A stretch of DNA of 50,879 nucleotides from Bacteroidales bacterium (GTDB lineage: Bacteria > Bacteroidota > Bacteroidia > Bacteroidales > VadinHA17): NCBI GenBank assembly GCA_027028505.1, contig JALVJE010000249.1:1-50879 (forward strand), given 5' to 3'. Within the stretch, counting starts at the first letter, position 1; each line of letters starts with the position of its first letter. The position numbers were made by a program, and so were the translations under genes. Below, in pieces: positions 6,660-16,435 of this stretch. The notes under the pieces were generated by a model. The model saw only the letters and a list, made by a program, of their open reading frames with translations, was not told the DNA's origin and searched no databases.

Positions 6660-9116
6660 ATGAAGATATCGTATAACTGGCTCCGGGAGTATATTCCGGT
6701 GGATATGAGCCCCGCAGAGGTATCCCGCATCCTGACCGGTACGGGTCTGGAGGTGGAAGGTATGGAAGAGGTGGAACAGGTGCCGGGCGGTCTGAAAGGG
6801 GTGGTGATAGGCAAGGTGCTGGAGTGTCACCGGCATCCCAATGCCGACCGGCTTTCGGTGACGAAGGTGGATATTGGCGGAGGAACGGTGTTGCCCATCG
6901 TCTGTGGGGCCCCCAATGTGGCGGAAGGGCAGAAAGTGCCGGTAGCCCTGGTGGGAACAACGCTTACGATGGGGGATAAGAAGATCACGCTGAAAAAAAC
7001 GAAGATACGCGGGGAGGTTTCGGAAGGGATGATCTGTGCCGAGGATGAACTGGGGCTGGGCGACTCGCACGAGGGGATCATGGTGCTGGACGAGGATGCT
7101 CCCGTAGGTCTGCCAGCAGCTGATTATTTCCATCTGGAGAGCGACACGGTCTTTGAGATCGGCCTCACTCCCAACCGCATCGACGGGGCTTCCCACCTGG
7201 GCGTGGCACGCGACCTGGCGGCTTTCCTCAATCAGGAAGAGGACAAGGTGTCGGTGAAGTATCCCGATGTCTCCGCATTCACTGTGGACAACCACGATCT
7301 CCCCATGGAGATCATCATTGAGGAGAAAGAGGGATGTCGCCGGTACAGTGGCATCACGCTGAAAGATGTGAAAGTGGGACCTTCTCCCGAATGGTTGCAG
7401 CGTCATCTCAAAGCGGTGGGTCTGACGCCCATCAACAATGTGGTGGACGTGACCAACTTCGTCCTTTATGAGACGGGGCATCCCATGCATGCTTTTGATG
7501 CTGCTAAGATCAAAGGCAACAAGGTGATCATCCGCACCCTCCCGGAGGGGACCGTATTCCGCACTCTCGACGGGGAAGAACGCAAACTCAGCGCTGAGGA
7601 CCTGATGATCTGCAACGAGGAGGAGGGGATGTGCATTGCAGGGGTGTTCGGAGGCTATGATTCGGGTGTCACGGAAGAGACTACATCGGTGTTCCTGGAG
7701 AGCGCCTGGTTCAATCCCACCTGGATACGCAGGACGGCCCGGCGTCATCAGCTCAATACGGACGCTTCGTTCCATTTTGAGCGGGGCGCCGATCCCAATA
7801 TTACGATTTATGCTCTCAAAAGGGCTGCTATGCTGATCCGTGAGATCGCCGGCGGCACTGTCAGCTCGGAGATCCTGGATGTCTACCCAGACCCGATCCC
7901 TGATCTCCGGGTTACTCTCAGATACCGCCAGCTGGCCCGTCTCTCGGGCTTTGACATCCCGCACGAGCGGGTGAAGAAGATCCTGCAGAACCTGGACATC
8001 CGTATCCTCGGTGAGGATGAGGAGAAACTGGACCTGCAGGTGCCTGCTTACCGGGTGGATGTACAGCGTGAGGCGGATGTGATCGAGGAGGTGTTGCGGA
8101 TCTTTGGTTATGATAATATTCCCATACCTGGGGAGGTGCGTTCGGCGGTCACCTATTCGGAGAAGCCGGACAAGGAAAAAGTGGTGAACAATATCTCCGG
8201 CATGCTCACCTCACTGGGTTTTGCCGAGATCATGTCCAATTCGCTGACCCCTTCAGCCTATTACGAAGATCTGAAGGACTATCCTGCCGAAAAAACCGTA
8301 AAGCTGTTCAATCCGCTCAGCTCAGAACTGGACGGCATGCGGCAGACCCTTCTTTTTGGTGGGCTGGAAGCGATCCGGCGGAATGTAAATTATAAAAGGA
8401 ACAGACTGCGTCTGTACGAATTCGGCAATGTCTATTTCCGGGAACCGGGGAAAGAGGGTGCTTCTCCTTTGGATAAGTACGGGGAAGATGCACGCTTTGC
8501 CTTGTTCGTCTCGGGTCCGCAGGAGCCGGAATCGTGGCGGCGCAAGCCTGCCGAACCCGATTACTATGTGATCCGTTCGTATGTGGACCGTCTGCTGGAG
8601 AAGGCAGGTCTGCCGGAGAGCAGATTGCAAAAGCAGGAGCTCACGGAAAGTGATGTTTTTTCTGCGGGCATGAAGTACATGCTGGGAAAGGATGAGGTGG
8701 TCCGTTTCGGGGAGATACAGGGTGCTCTGCTGGATAAGTTCGAGGTAGAGCAGGGAGTCTTCTTTGCAGAGATACGTTTGGAGCCTTTGCTGAAGATACG
8801 GAAGAACCTCCGGGTGAAGTACCATGAGATGCCACGTTATCCGGCCGTGCGCAGGGACCTGGCCCTGCTGCTGGACAAGGAGGTCCGTTTCGAGGATATA
8901 CGCGCCCTGGCTTTCCGGACAGAAAAGAAACTGTTGCGGGAAGTGAATGTCTTTGATGTCTTTACGGATCCCCGGCTGGGGGAGAACAAGAAATCGTATG
9001 CCGTGAGTTTTGTGCTGCAGGATCCTGAGCGTACGCTCACCGACAAGCAGATCGATAAAGTGATGAAGAGGCTGATGCAGGCGTATGAGAAGGAGATGGA
9101 GGCGAAGATAAGGTAA
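6660..9116 (+). CDS. pheT: Phenylalanine--tRNA ligase beta subunit
   Basis: MKISYNWLREYIPVDMSP; tRNA-binding domain; GLTPNRIDGASHLGVARDLAAFL; B3/B4 and FDX-ACB regions; 818 aa. Confidence 0.97.
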   Translation: MKISYNWLREYIPVDMSPAEVSRILTGTGLEVEGMEEVEQVPGGLKGVVIGKVLECHRHPNADRLSVTKVDIGGGTVLPIVCGAPNVAEGQKVPVALVGTTLTMGDKKITLKKTKIRGEVSEGMICAEDELGLGDSHEGIMVLDEDAPVGLPAADYFHLESDTVFEIGLTPNRIDGASHLGVARDLAAFLNQEEDKVSVKYPDVSAFTVDNHDLPMEIIIEEKEGCRRYSGITLKDVKVGPSPEWLQRHLKAVGLTPINNVVDVTNFVLYETGHPMHAFDAAKIKGNKVIIRTLPEGTVFRTLDGEERKLSAEDLMICNEEEGMCIAGVFGGYDSGVTEETTSVFLESAWFNPTWIRRTARRHQLNTDASFHFERGADPNITIYALKRAAMLIREIAGGTVSSEILDVYPDPIPDLRVTLRYRQLARLSGFDIPHERVKKILQNLDIRILGEDEEKLDLQVPAYRVDVQREADVIEEVLRIFGYDNIPIPGEVRSAVTYSEKPDKEKVVNNISGMLTSLGFAEIMSNSLTPSAYYEDLKDYPAEKTVKLFNPLSSELDGMRQTLLFGGLEAIRRNVNYKRNRLRLYEFGNVYFREPGKEGASPLDKYGEDARFALFVSGPQEPESWRRKPAEPDYYVIRSYVDRLLEKAGLPESRLQKQELTESDVFSAGMKYMLGKDEVVRFGEIQGALLDKFEVEQGVFFAEIRLEPLLKIRKNLRVKYHEMPRYPAVRRDLALLLDKEVRFEDIRALAFRTEKKLLREVNVFDVFTDPRLGENKKSYAVSFVLQDPERTLTDKQIDKVMKRLMQAYEKEMEAKIR

Positions 9117-9149
9117 GCTTGAAGCTCGATGCTCGAAGCTTGAAGTAAA
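9115..9149. repeat. 7-bp-period array starting inside the pheT stop codon
   Basis: aagcttg aagctcg atgctcg aagcttg aagtaaa; TAA stop is 9114-9116. Confidence 0.9.
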
Positions 9150-9150
9150 G

Positions 9151-9206
9151 AACTGTGAACTGAGAACTGTGAACTGAGAACTGTGAACTGAGAACTTTGA
9201 ACTATG
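9151..9206. repeat. 7-bp-period array of eight units; the last unit contains the ATG of the next gene
   Basis: aactgtg aactgag x3, then aactttg aactatg; ATG at 9204-9206. Confidence 0.97.
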
Positions 9207-9719
9207 AACCGCATTGATCTGATACAGGGAGACATCACAAAGCTGGAGGTGGATGCCATAGTGAACGCTGCCAACAGCAGTCTGCTGGGGGGTGGCGGTG
9301 TGGACGGGGCCATCCACCGGGCTGCCGGGCCACAGCTGCTGGAGGAGTGCCGTACCCTGAACGGGTGTCCTACGGGGGATGCGAAGATCACCAAAGGATA
9401 CCGTTTACCGGCGAAGTATGTTATTCATGCTGTGGGTCCGCGTTACCGGGATGGCAAGCATGGTGAGGCGGAGCTGCTGGCCTCGGCCTATCGCCGTTCG
9501 CTGGAGGTGGCGCTGGAGAACGGGGTGAAGAGCATTGCTTTTCCCAATATAAGTACCGGCATCTACGGCTATCCCAAAGAGGAGGCGGCGGAGATTGCCA
9601 TCCGCGAGGTAAAAGACTTCCTGGCAAAGCATCCGGAGATCGAAAAAGTAATTTTTGTTACCTTTGACAGGGATAATTACAGGATCTACCAGGAGAAACT
9701 GAAGGAGGAGGATGCGTAG
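9204..9719 (+). CDS. Macrodomain protein (O-acetyl-ADP-ribose deacetylase-like, YmdB family)
   Basis: [62 protein letters not shown]. Confidence 0.95.
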   Translation: MNRIDLIQGDITKLEVDAIVNAANSSLLGGGGVDGAIHRAAGPQLLEECRTLNGCPTGDAKITKGYRLPAKYVIHAVGPRYRDGKHGEAELLASAYRRSLEVALENGVKSIAFPNISTGIYGYPKEEAAEIAIREVKDFLAKHPEIEKVIFVTFDRDNYRIYQEKLKEEDA

Positions 9720-9746
9720 CGGACAGGATACCGGAACAGAGATTGT

Positions 9747-10679
9747 ATGACGGGATATAAAAAATACCGGAACGGCAGGCTGACAGGCACTGACAAGGTT
9801 ACCCTGGCATATATTATTTTTACCGCTTTGTTGCTTATAGCCGGCGCCGGAAGGCTGGAAGATGCCGGTTCGCATTTCCTGATGCGGGCACTCATGATCG
9901 TTTTCATGGGTGTGGTCGTTTATCTGGAGCAGGAATATGAGGCCCGTTGGCCGAAGACCCTGCATGCGCTCTATCCCCTGTTATTTCTGGTCTATTTTTT
10001 TCCGGAGACCGATTATCTGAATGATCTTTTCATGGATGCCCTGGATCCGGCCGTCATCCGGCTGGAGATCTCGGTATTCGGTTTTATGCCCAGTGTGGCT
10101 TTCAGTGCCTGTTGTCCCCAGCCATGGATCAGCGAGATCATGCATGCGGGTTATTTCTCTTTTTATTTCATCATCCTCTTTTTTACGCTTTACTATTTTC
10201 TGAAAAGACCGGAGTTGTTCCAGGAGAGGATGTTCCAGTTTTTTCTTGCATTTTACATTTTCTACATCATATTTGATCTTTTCCCCTCCGAAGGCCCGCA
10301 GTATTTCCTGGCTGCTTCGCTCCCTGAGGTACCACGGGGTTATCTGATCACACGTTTGATGAACGGTATCCTGGAGGTCGGTGATCGTCCCACGGGGGCT
10401 TTCCCCAGTTCGCATATCGGTATGACCTGGCTGATCATGTACTTTTTCTTCCGGGACCGTCGCAGGCTTTTTTATTACTGGCTGGTGCCGGCCCTTATCC
10501 TTACTCTTTCCACCGTATACATCCGGGCTCACTATGCAGTGGATGTGCTGGGAGGGTTCCTGATGGTTCCTGTGCTGGTCTGGGCCGGACAGAAGGCGTG
10601 GCAACGGCTTCGCAGGCTGGAGGTCGTGGCCGGGGAGGATAGCGTCCCCGAGTCTCCGGTGGTTCCTCCTCTCGGATAA
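9747..10679 (+). CDS. PAP2-superfamily membrane phosphatase
   Basis: Multi-pass protein with GAFPSSHIGMTWL and RAHYAVDVLGGF motifs. Confidence 0.85.
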   Translation: MTGYKKYRNGRLTGTDKVTLAYIIFTALLLIAGAGRLEDAGSHFLMRALMIVFMGVVVYLEQEYEARWPKTLHALYPLLFLVYFFPETDYLNDLFMDALDPAVIRLEISVFGFMPSVAFSACCPQPWISEIMHAGYFSFYFIILFFTLYYFLKRPELFQERMFQFFLAFYIFYIIFDLFPSEGPQYFLAASLPEVPRGYLITRLMNGILEVGDRPTGAFPSSHIGMTWLIMYFFFRDRRRLFYYWLVPALILTLSTVYIRAHYAVDVLGGFLMVPVLVWAGQKAWQRLRRLEVVAGEDSVPESPVVPPLG

Positions 10680-10724
10680 AATTATTTTTTTACTTTTACG
10701 GTTGCTGTTATTAAAACTCCGATC

Positions 10725-11846
10725 ATGGAAGTGACCATACAACCTGTCAAAACGCGCAGGGACCTGCGCAAGTTCATTTATCTTCCGGAGAAGATCCATA
10801 AAGACCACGAGACATGGATGCCTCCGTTGTATGTGGATGAATGGACTTTTTTCAATCCGAAGAAAAACAAATCCTTTCAGTATTCCGACACCGTCCTTTA
10901 CCTTGCCTACAAGGGGAAGGAGGTCGTAGGACGTATCATGGGGATCATCAATCACCGGTACAACGAGATCCACAAAGAGAAAGACGGTCGTTTTATTTTT
11001 ATGGAGTGTTATGATGACCAGGAAGTGGCCCATGCCCTGATCACGGCTGTGGAATCGTGGGCCCGGGAGAAAGGCATGAGCCGCATGGTGGGGCCCCTCG
11101 GTTTTTCGGATAAGGATCCGCAGGGATTTCAGATCGAAGGGTTCCAGTACCAGACCGTTGTGGCGATGGTGGGCAACTATCCTTATATGCCGCGTCTTAT
11201 TGAAAATGAAGGATACAGCAAGAAGGTGGACCTGCATGATTATCTTATCGAGGTGCCGGAAGTGCTGCCGCAACTGTATCAGCGGGTGTATGACCGTATT
11301 TCCGGTCGCTCCACTACCTATGAGATGCTGGAGTTCAGCTCAAAAAAGGAGTTGAAAGATTATATCGTTCCCTGTTTCCGTCTGGTGAATGAGATCTATG
11401 CCCCCATTTACGGTTTTGTTCCCCTGACGGAGAAAGAGATGCATGAGCTGGCCAAAAGGTATCTTCCTGCTTTGGACCCGGCCTTTGCCAAGGTAGTGGT
11501 CGACAAAGGAGAGGTGGTGGCTTTTGTGGTGGGGATCGGCGATTTCAGTGAAGGTGCCAAAAAGTCGAGAGGGAGGCTCTTTCCATTTGGATTTATTCAC
11601 ATCCTCCGGGCCCTGAAGAGATCGAAACATCTGGTGCTGCTGCTGGGCGGCATCAAGCCGGAGTACCGGAACAACGGTCTGGATGTGCTGATGGGGATCA
11701 AGATGCTGGAGTCCGCTTCAAAAAAAGGTATGGAGACGATCGAGAGCCATCTGATCCTGGAAACCAATACCCCCATGATCGGAGAGGTACAGAAAGTGGG
11801 AGGGGAGCTGATCAAGAAGTTCAGGATATATCAGAAGGGTTTGTAG
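10725..11846 (+). CDS. GNAT-like N-acetyltransferase family protein, specificity unknown
   Basis: MEVTIQPVKTRRDLRKFIYLPEKIHKDHETWMPPL...VVGRIMGIINHRYNE; GNAT-like pattern. Confidence 0.65.
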   Translation: MEVTIQPVKTRRDLRKFIYLPEKIHKDHETWMPPLYVDEWTFFNPKKNKSFQYSDTVLYLAYKGKEVVGRIMGIINHRYNEIHKEKDGRFIFMECYDDQEVAHALITAVESWAREKGMSRMVGPLGFSDKDPQGFQIEGFQYQTVVAMVGNYPYMPRLIENEGYSKKVDLHDYLIEVPEVLPQLYQRVYDRISGRSTTYEMLEFSSKKELKDYIVPCFRLVNEIYAPIYGFVPLTEKEMHELAKRYLPALDPAFAKVVVDKGEVVAFVVGIGDFSEGAKKSRGRLFPFGFIHILRALKRSKHLVLLLGGIKPEYRNNGLDVLMGIKMLESASKKGMETIESHLILETNTPMIGEVQKVGGELIKKFRIYQKGL

Positions 11847-11865
11847 GAAAGAAGTTTGGAGTCCC

Positions 11866-11949
11866 GCAACTCTCAGGATCTTCGATCCTTTAGAGTTGCG
11901 AGGATCCTCGAAAAACAACGCAAATCAAAGATTTGCTGTTTTTCGGGAT
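11866..11949 (+). repeat. Double-hairpin modular element, copy C
   Basis: gcaactctcaggatcttcgatcctttagagttgc (11866-11899) - gaggatcctcg - gaaaaacaacgcaaatcaaagatttgctgtttttc (11910-11944) - gggat. Confidence 0.85.
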
Positions 11950-11955
11950 GCCTAG

Positions 11956-12011
11956 AGTTTGGAGTTGTGAGTTGCGGGTATCGGGTTTGAGGTTTGAGGT
12001 TTGAGGTTTGA
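11956..12011. repeat. 7-bp-period array of eight units
   Basis: agtttgg agttgtg agttgcg ggtatcg ggtttga ggtttga ggtttga ggtttga. Confidence 0.92.
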
Positions 12012-12070
12012 TGCAGCCAGAACGGCTGCGTTTGGAGACGCAATGAATTGCGTCTGTACGATGTATGTTT

Positions 12071-12105
12071 CAGGTTCCAGGTTTCAGGTTCCAGGTTTCA
12101 GGTTC
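12071..12105. repeat. 7-bp-period array of five units
   Basis: caggttc caggttt caggttc caggttt caggttc. Confidence 0.93.
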
Positions 12106-12120
12106 AGTTTTATTGACTTA

Positions 12121-13947
12121 TCAAAACTTATATCTGAACCCTATATTGAGGTATTGTTTGAACTGCAGGCCGGGGGAGCGTTTCTGCTTGCCGTCCGGTC
12201 CCAGCACGGGTTCGCCCTCGCTGTCATAAACAGGCAATTTGATGTCGTCGTCGTAGATCATGTGGGTATAGAGATTGATATTGAAGAAGGGGCCCAGCTT
12301 GACGATAAAGGCCATCTCCCAGTCGACATCTATATTCTGCGGGTTGCGGTTGTACTGGGAGAAGAGGTTGATGCGATGGGTCATGTACATGGTTTTGGAG
12401 AAATCGTAGCGAATGAATGTCTTGACATAGGCACCGACATCATTCCTGGCCCGTTTGCCACTTTGGACCCCATACCGGGTAGGATCGATGCTGGCGGTAT
12501 CCAGGACGAAGGAGCTTTTCCAGGTGAGGGGCGAGACCAGCACGGAGATCTTCTTGTTGGGCCGGTAATCCATCCCCAGGGAGATGTGGAGGTATCCGGG
12601 GGCGAAGAGTTTCGAGATAGGTACGCTGTCATTGGGGTATTTATAGCCGTTGGCGAACTGACTTTTCAGGTTAAAAGCCGCACTGTAATACCATCTTTTC
12701 GAAGCTTTCAGCCCGTAGCGGGAGTCTATTTCCCATGAGTCTTCATTCTTCCGCAGCCCTTTGCTTTTGCCTGATTTAAGCAGGCCGTATTTCATGCGGA
12801 AGGTGTTGTTCCAGTGGTGTTTTTTCTTGTTGTAGTTGGCAAAGGAGTTAAGCAGCAATAACATGGAGACGGAGTTCTCACCCCCTTCCGCCCAGTTGGA
12901 GATCACGCCTTCCGTCAGGTTGACCGATCCCAGTCCTCCCAGCTTCCATGGGTTTACCTTGATCACCACCGGTTTGACAGCATGCAGGCTGGTGCCGGTG
13001 AGCTTATTTTCCGGGATCAGGAAGGTTTCTTTTTTCTTGTATTTGTCGATGCGGTGGAAGAAGACATTATTATCCACAGTGAGACGCACCTCGTTACGGG
13101 CGAGGTTCTGGATCCAGATCCCAATGGAATCCTTGTATTCGTTTTTCAACCAGAAGCGGTGAAAATCCTTGTTGTTGTTCTTCAGCCACAAGCAGATGGT
13201 GTTGTTACCCAGGTTCTGGAAACAGATACGCGTGGAATCCTCCTGTGTCTTCTGGAGCAGACGGCTGACGGCCTGTTTCAACGAATCGCCGGCAATGAGA
13301 TAATCCATATCGGTAACGGGGATCACAGTGGTATCTCCGCGGTAGGCGATGTAGATCAGCGGGGATTCTTCCAGAAGAGGCAGGGGGGGGCTTTTTTCCA
13401 TCCGGAAGAGGGTGTCCTGCCGGATGAGGTAAAGGGGGACACCGGCAGGGATCCGTTGCAGAAGGCTGTCAGGCAGGCGGTGGTACAGCGGACCGGAAAG
13501 CCATATCGCGGAGGTGTCAGCGCCGAAGAGCAGGGAGTCCGGCCTCATACCGGATACAATGGTCGTGTCGGAAATAATAAGTTCCTTGTTCTTTTTCATG
13601 AGGCTGTCCTCCCGGATGCGGTATATGGAGGTGTCCAGGAGTGATGGGAAAGGATATTTGCTGAGGAAAGATACGGTCGAATCGATGGGGGGTGACTCGA
13701 AATAACGGATCAGATCACCGAGCGATCTGCGGAGGTTTTTCTGGTCATAGCGCCAGAACTGGTCATTGCTGTAATAGCGTTTCAGGGTTTCCAGCGCCTG
13801 GCGGATGGTGTCGGAGACAGGCAATAGGGTATCCTGTCCGCTTTTTCCCGTCGGGGCCGGAGCATTCTGGGCAGAAGCGATCTGCATCCCAAAGAAGATC
13901 ACGGAGATCATCAGGGTCACCATGTATCGTACCTTGCTCTTCTTCAT
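12121..13947 (-). CDS. DUF3078-like exported protein
   Basis: Signal peptide after internal Met (MKKSKVRYMVTLMISVIFFGMQIASAQ); C-terminal NPWKLGGLGSVNLTEGVISNWAEGGENSVSMLLLLNSFANY...YLNIGFRYKF is DUF3078-like. Start moved from the ORF call (14055) to 13947. Confidence 0.75.
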   Translation of the reverse strand: MKKSKVRYMVTLMISVIFFGMQIASAQNAPAPTGKSGQDTLLPVSDTIRQALETLKRYYSNDQFWRYDQKNLRRSLGDLIRYFESPPIDSTVSFLSKYPFPSLLDTSIYRIREDSLMKKNKELIISDTTIVSGMRPDSLLFGADTSAIWLSGPLYHRLPDSLLQRIPAGVPLYLIRQDTLFRMEKSPPLPLLEESPLIYIAYRGDTTVIPVTDMDYLIAGDSLKQAVSRLLQKTQEDSTRICFQNLGNNTICLWLKNNNKDFHRFWLKNEYKDSIGIWIQNLARNEVRLTVDNNVFFHRIDKYKKKETFLIPENKLTGTSLHAVKPVVIKVNPWKLGGLGSVNLTEGVISNWAEGGENSVSMLLLLNSFANYNKKKHHWNNTFRMKYGLLKSGKSKGLRKNEDSWEIDSRYGLKASKRWYYSAAFNLKSQFANGYKYPNDSVPISKLFAPGYLHISLGMDYRPNKKISVLVSPLTWKSSFVLDTASIDPTRYGVQSGKRARNDVGAYVKTFIRYDFSKTMYMTHRINLFSQYNRNPQNIDVDWEMAFIVKLGPFFNINLYTHMIYDDDIKLPVYDSEGEPVLGPDGKQKRSPGLQFKQYLNIGFRYKF

Positions 13948-14189
13948 GATCTTTCTCGCGTGTTTTCGTCCCTGAGAATAAAAAAATCGTAAATTTGTAA
14001 CTGATACCTTAACCTGTTTATTGTCTTTCTGGTATGATCCTGAACATTTTATCATATCTTGCCCTCTCCAGGTTCCGGAACGTCAAAAATAGGGACAGCT
14101 TTACTCTTTTCAAATAATACGGTCTCTTTTTTTGATCCGTATTCACATTTTCCTTTATAATTATCGTGTTTTAATCATAAAACGTTAAT

Positions 14190-14207
14190 ATTCTTTAATA
14201 AGAATAA
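14190..14207. promoter_or_regulatory. Inverted repeat TATTCTT-TAAT-AAGAATA upstream of the tryptophanase-like gene
   Basis: Perfect 7-bp arms ending 13 nt before the ATG. Function inferred only from position. Confidence 0.4.
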
Positions 14208-14220
14208 TAGACTGAAAGAT

Positions 14221-15618
14221 ATGGAACTACATTATTTTGAGCCGTTCAAGACCAAGATGACGGAGCCCATCCGGCTAAGCACGCGTGAGGAGCGGGAAGA
14301 ATGGATCCGTCATGCCCATTACAATATGTTCAATCTCCGGAGCGATCAGGTGATGATCGACCTGCTGACCGATTCGGGGACGGGAGCGATGAGCCATCAT
14401 CAGTGGGCTGCTTTGATGGAGGGAGATGAGAGTTATGCGGGGGCTTCCTCCTATGAACATCTGAAGGAGACCATCCGGGAGATCACAGGTTTTGAATATT
14501 TTCTGCCCACGCATCAGGGACGGGCCGCAGAGAACGTCCTGTTCACGGTGCTGGTGAAAGCAGGGGATATCGTCCCGGGCAACAGTCATTTCGATACCAC
14601 CAAAGGTCACATCGAATACCGGAAGGCTACGGCTGTAGACTGCAGTGTGGGAGCGGCTTTTGATATTACGAACGAATATCCTTTCAAAGGGAATGTGGAT
14701 CCGGAAAAGCTGGAGGACATTTTCAGAAGCCATCCCGTTGAAAAGATCCCCCTGGTGATCATGACCCTCACCTGTAACACCACCGGCGGGCAGCCTGTGA
14801 GCATGAAGAACCTGCGGGAAGTATCTGAGCTGGTGCATCGTTACGGGTCGCTCCTGTTCATCGACGGAGCCCGTTTTGCAGAGAATGCCTGGTTCATCCA
14901 TACGCGTGAGGAAGGGTATGGTGACAAGGGCGTCCGGGAGATCGTCCGGGAGATGTTCAGCTATGCTGACGGCATGACCATGAGCAGCAAGAAGGACGGT
15001 CTGGTGAACATTGGAGGTTTCATCGGTTTCAGGGAGGAGGAACTGTTCCGCCGGGCTACCACCTTCAATATCATGTTCGAGGGGTTCATTACCTATGGCG
15101 GCATGGCAGGACGGGATATGAACGCCCTGGCACAGGGGCTGAAGGAGTCTACTACCGAAGAATATCTCTCTTACCGCATCCGGCAGATCGCTTTCCTGGG
15201 TGAGCGCATTGCTTCGTATGGTATACATGTGATCAGGCCTTTCGGTGGTCATGCCGTATTTGTGGATGCCCTGGGTTTCCTGCCTCACATCCCGCGCGAG
15301 GAGTTCCCGGCACAGACCCTTTCTGTTGAGCTTTATATCGAAGCAGGTGTGCGGACGGCAGAGATCGGTGCGCTAATGGCCGACCGCGATCCGGTGACGC
15401 GGGAAAACCGTTACCCTGCCCTGGAGATGATCCGTCTGGCAGTGCCGCGCCGGGTGTACAGCGACAATCACATGCAGGCGGTAGCCGACGGGCTGGGAAG
15501 GGTCTGGGCCCGAAGGAAAGAGATCAAAAAGGGAATGCGTATCGTTGAGGAAGCGCCTATTTTGAGGCATTTTACGGTGAAACTGGAAAGGAGTGAGTTC
15601 ACAGTTCACAGTTCATAG
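14221..15618 (+). CDS. tnaA: Tryptophanase / beta-eliminating lyase (PLP enzyme)
   Basis: FEPFKTKMTEPIRLSTREEREEWIRHAHYNMFNLRSDQVMIDLLTDSGTGAMSHHQWAALMEGDESYAG; MTMSSKKDGLVNIGG PLP-lysine region. Tyrosine phenol-lyase not fully excluded. Confidence 0.88.
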   Translation: MELHYFEPFKTKMTEPIRLSTREEREEWIRHAHYNMFNLRSDQVMIDLLTDSGTGAMSHHQWAALMEGDESYAGASSYEHLKETIREITGFEYFLPTHQGRAAENVLFTVLVKAGDIVPGNSHFDTTKGHIEYRKATAVDCSVGAAFDITNEYPFKGNVDPEKLEDIFRSHPVEKIPLVIMTLTCNTTGGQPVSMKNLREVSELVHRYGSLLFIDGARFAENAWFIHTREEGYGDKGVREIVREMFSYADGMTMSSKKDGLVNIGGFIGFREEELFRRATTFNIMFEGFITYGGMAGRDMNALAQGLKESTTEEYLSYRIRQIAFLGERIASYGIHVIRPFGGHAVFVDALGFLPHIPREEFPAQTLSVELYIEAGVRTAEIGALMADRDPVTRENRYPALEMIRLAVPRRVYSDNHMQAVADGLGRVWARRKEIKKGMRIVEEAPILRHFTVKLERSEFTVHSS

Positions 15619-15637
15619 TTCAAAGTTCATAGTTGAG
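15596..15637. repeat. 7-bp-period array containing the tnaA stop codon
   Basis: agttcac agttcac agttcat agttcaa agttcat agttgag; TAG stop 15616-15618. Confidence 0.95.
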
Positions 15638-15702
15638 TTAAGAAGGGTTTAGGGTGAAGGGAGAAAAAGATTAACTTTGCCTTCGGTCAAAAAAATGCAG
15701 GT

Positions 15703-16434
15703 ATGGCGGCATTGTTGTGGAAAGAGATATCGGAGTTTTTCAGTACGGTCACGGGCTATGTGGTGGTGATCGTGTTCCTGCTGGCCAACAGTCTTTTCCT
15801 GTGGATCTTTCCGGGGGATACGAACGTCCTGGACAGCGGTTATGCTTCGCTGGACACTTTCTTCATGATGGCGCCCTGGATCTTTCTCTTTCTGGTGCCG
15901 GCGGTGACGATGCGTTCTTTTGCGGAGGAGAGTCGCAGCGGTACTCTGGAACTGCTCTTCACGCGGCCTCTCACGGACATGCAGATCGTGCTGGGTAAAT
16001 ATTTTGCCGGTGTGGTCCTGGTGCTGGTATCCCTGCTGCCCACGCTGATCTATGTGGTGTCGGTATGGATGCTGGGGGATCCTCCGGGCAACCTGGATAT
16101 GGGTGGTATCTGGGGATCGTATGTAGGATTGTTCTTTCTGGCGCTCATTTACGTGGCCATCGGTATTTTCTCATCTTCCCTTACCGGCAATCCCATTGTG
16201 GCCTTCATCATTGCAGTGTTGCTGAGCTTTGTCCTCTATATCGGCTTCGATTATCTCAGCTCCATGGGGGCTTTCCACAAGATCAATTTCCTGGTGATCA
16301 GGGCCGGCATCAATGAGCATTACCGGTCGATGAGCCGGGGGGTGCTCGACTCACGGGATATCCTATATTTCCTGGGAGTGATCGCCCTGTTCCTATGGAT
16401 GACGCGTTTTGTACTTCAGAGTAGGAGGTGGTAA
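15703..16434 (+). CDS. gldF: Gliding motility ABC transporter permease GldF
   Basis: ABC-2 permease: MAALLWKEISEFFSTVTGYVVVIVFLLANSLFLW...AEESRSGTLELLFTRPLTDMQIVLGKYFAG; adjacent to gldG. Confidence 0.92.
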   Translation: MAALLWKEISEFFSTVTGYVVVIVFLLANSLFLWIFPGDTNVLDSGYASLDTFFMMAPWIFLFLVPAVTMRSFAEESRSGTLELLFTRPLTDMQIVLGKYFAGVVLVLVSLLPTLIYVVSVWMLGDPPGNLDMGGIWGSYVGLFFLALIYVAIGIFSSSLTGNPIVAFIIAVLLSFVLYIGFDYLSSMGAFHKINFLVIRAGINEHYRSMSRGVLDSRDILYFLGVIALFLWMTRFVLQSRRW

Positions 16435-16435
16435 G

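Noticed and set aside
6525-7964. 479-aa antisense ORF over pheT
   Set aside because: Complement of conserved pheT; starts beyond the pheT promoter/repeat region; no recognisable domain.
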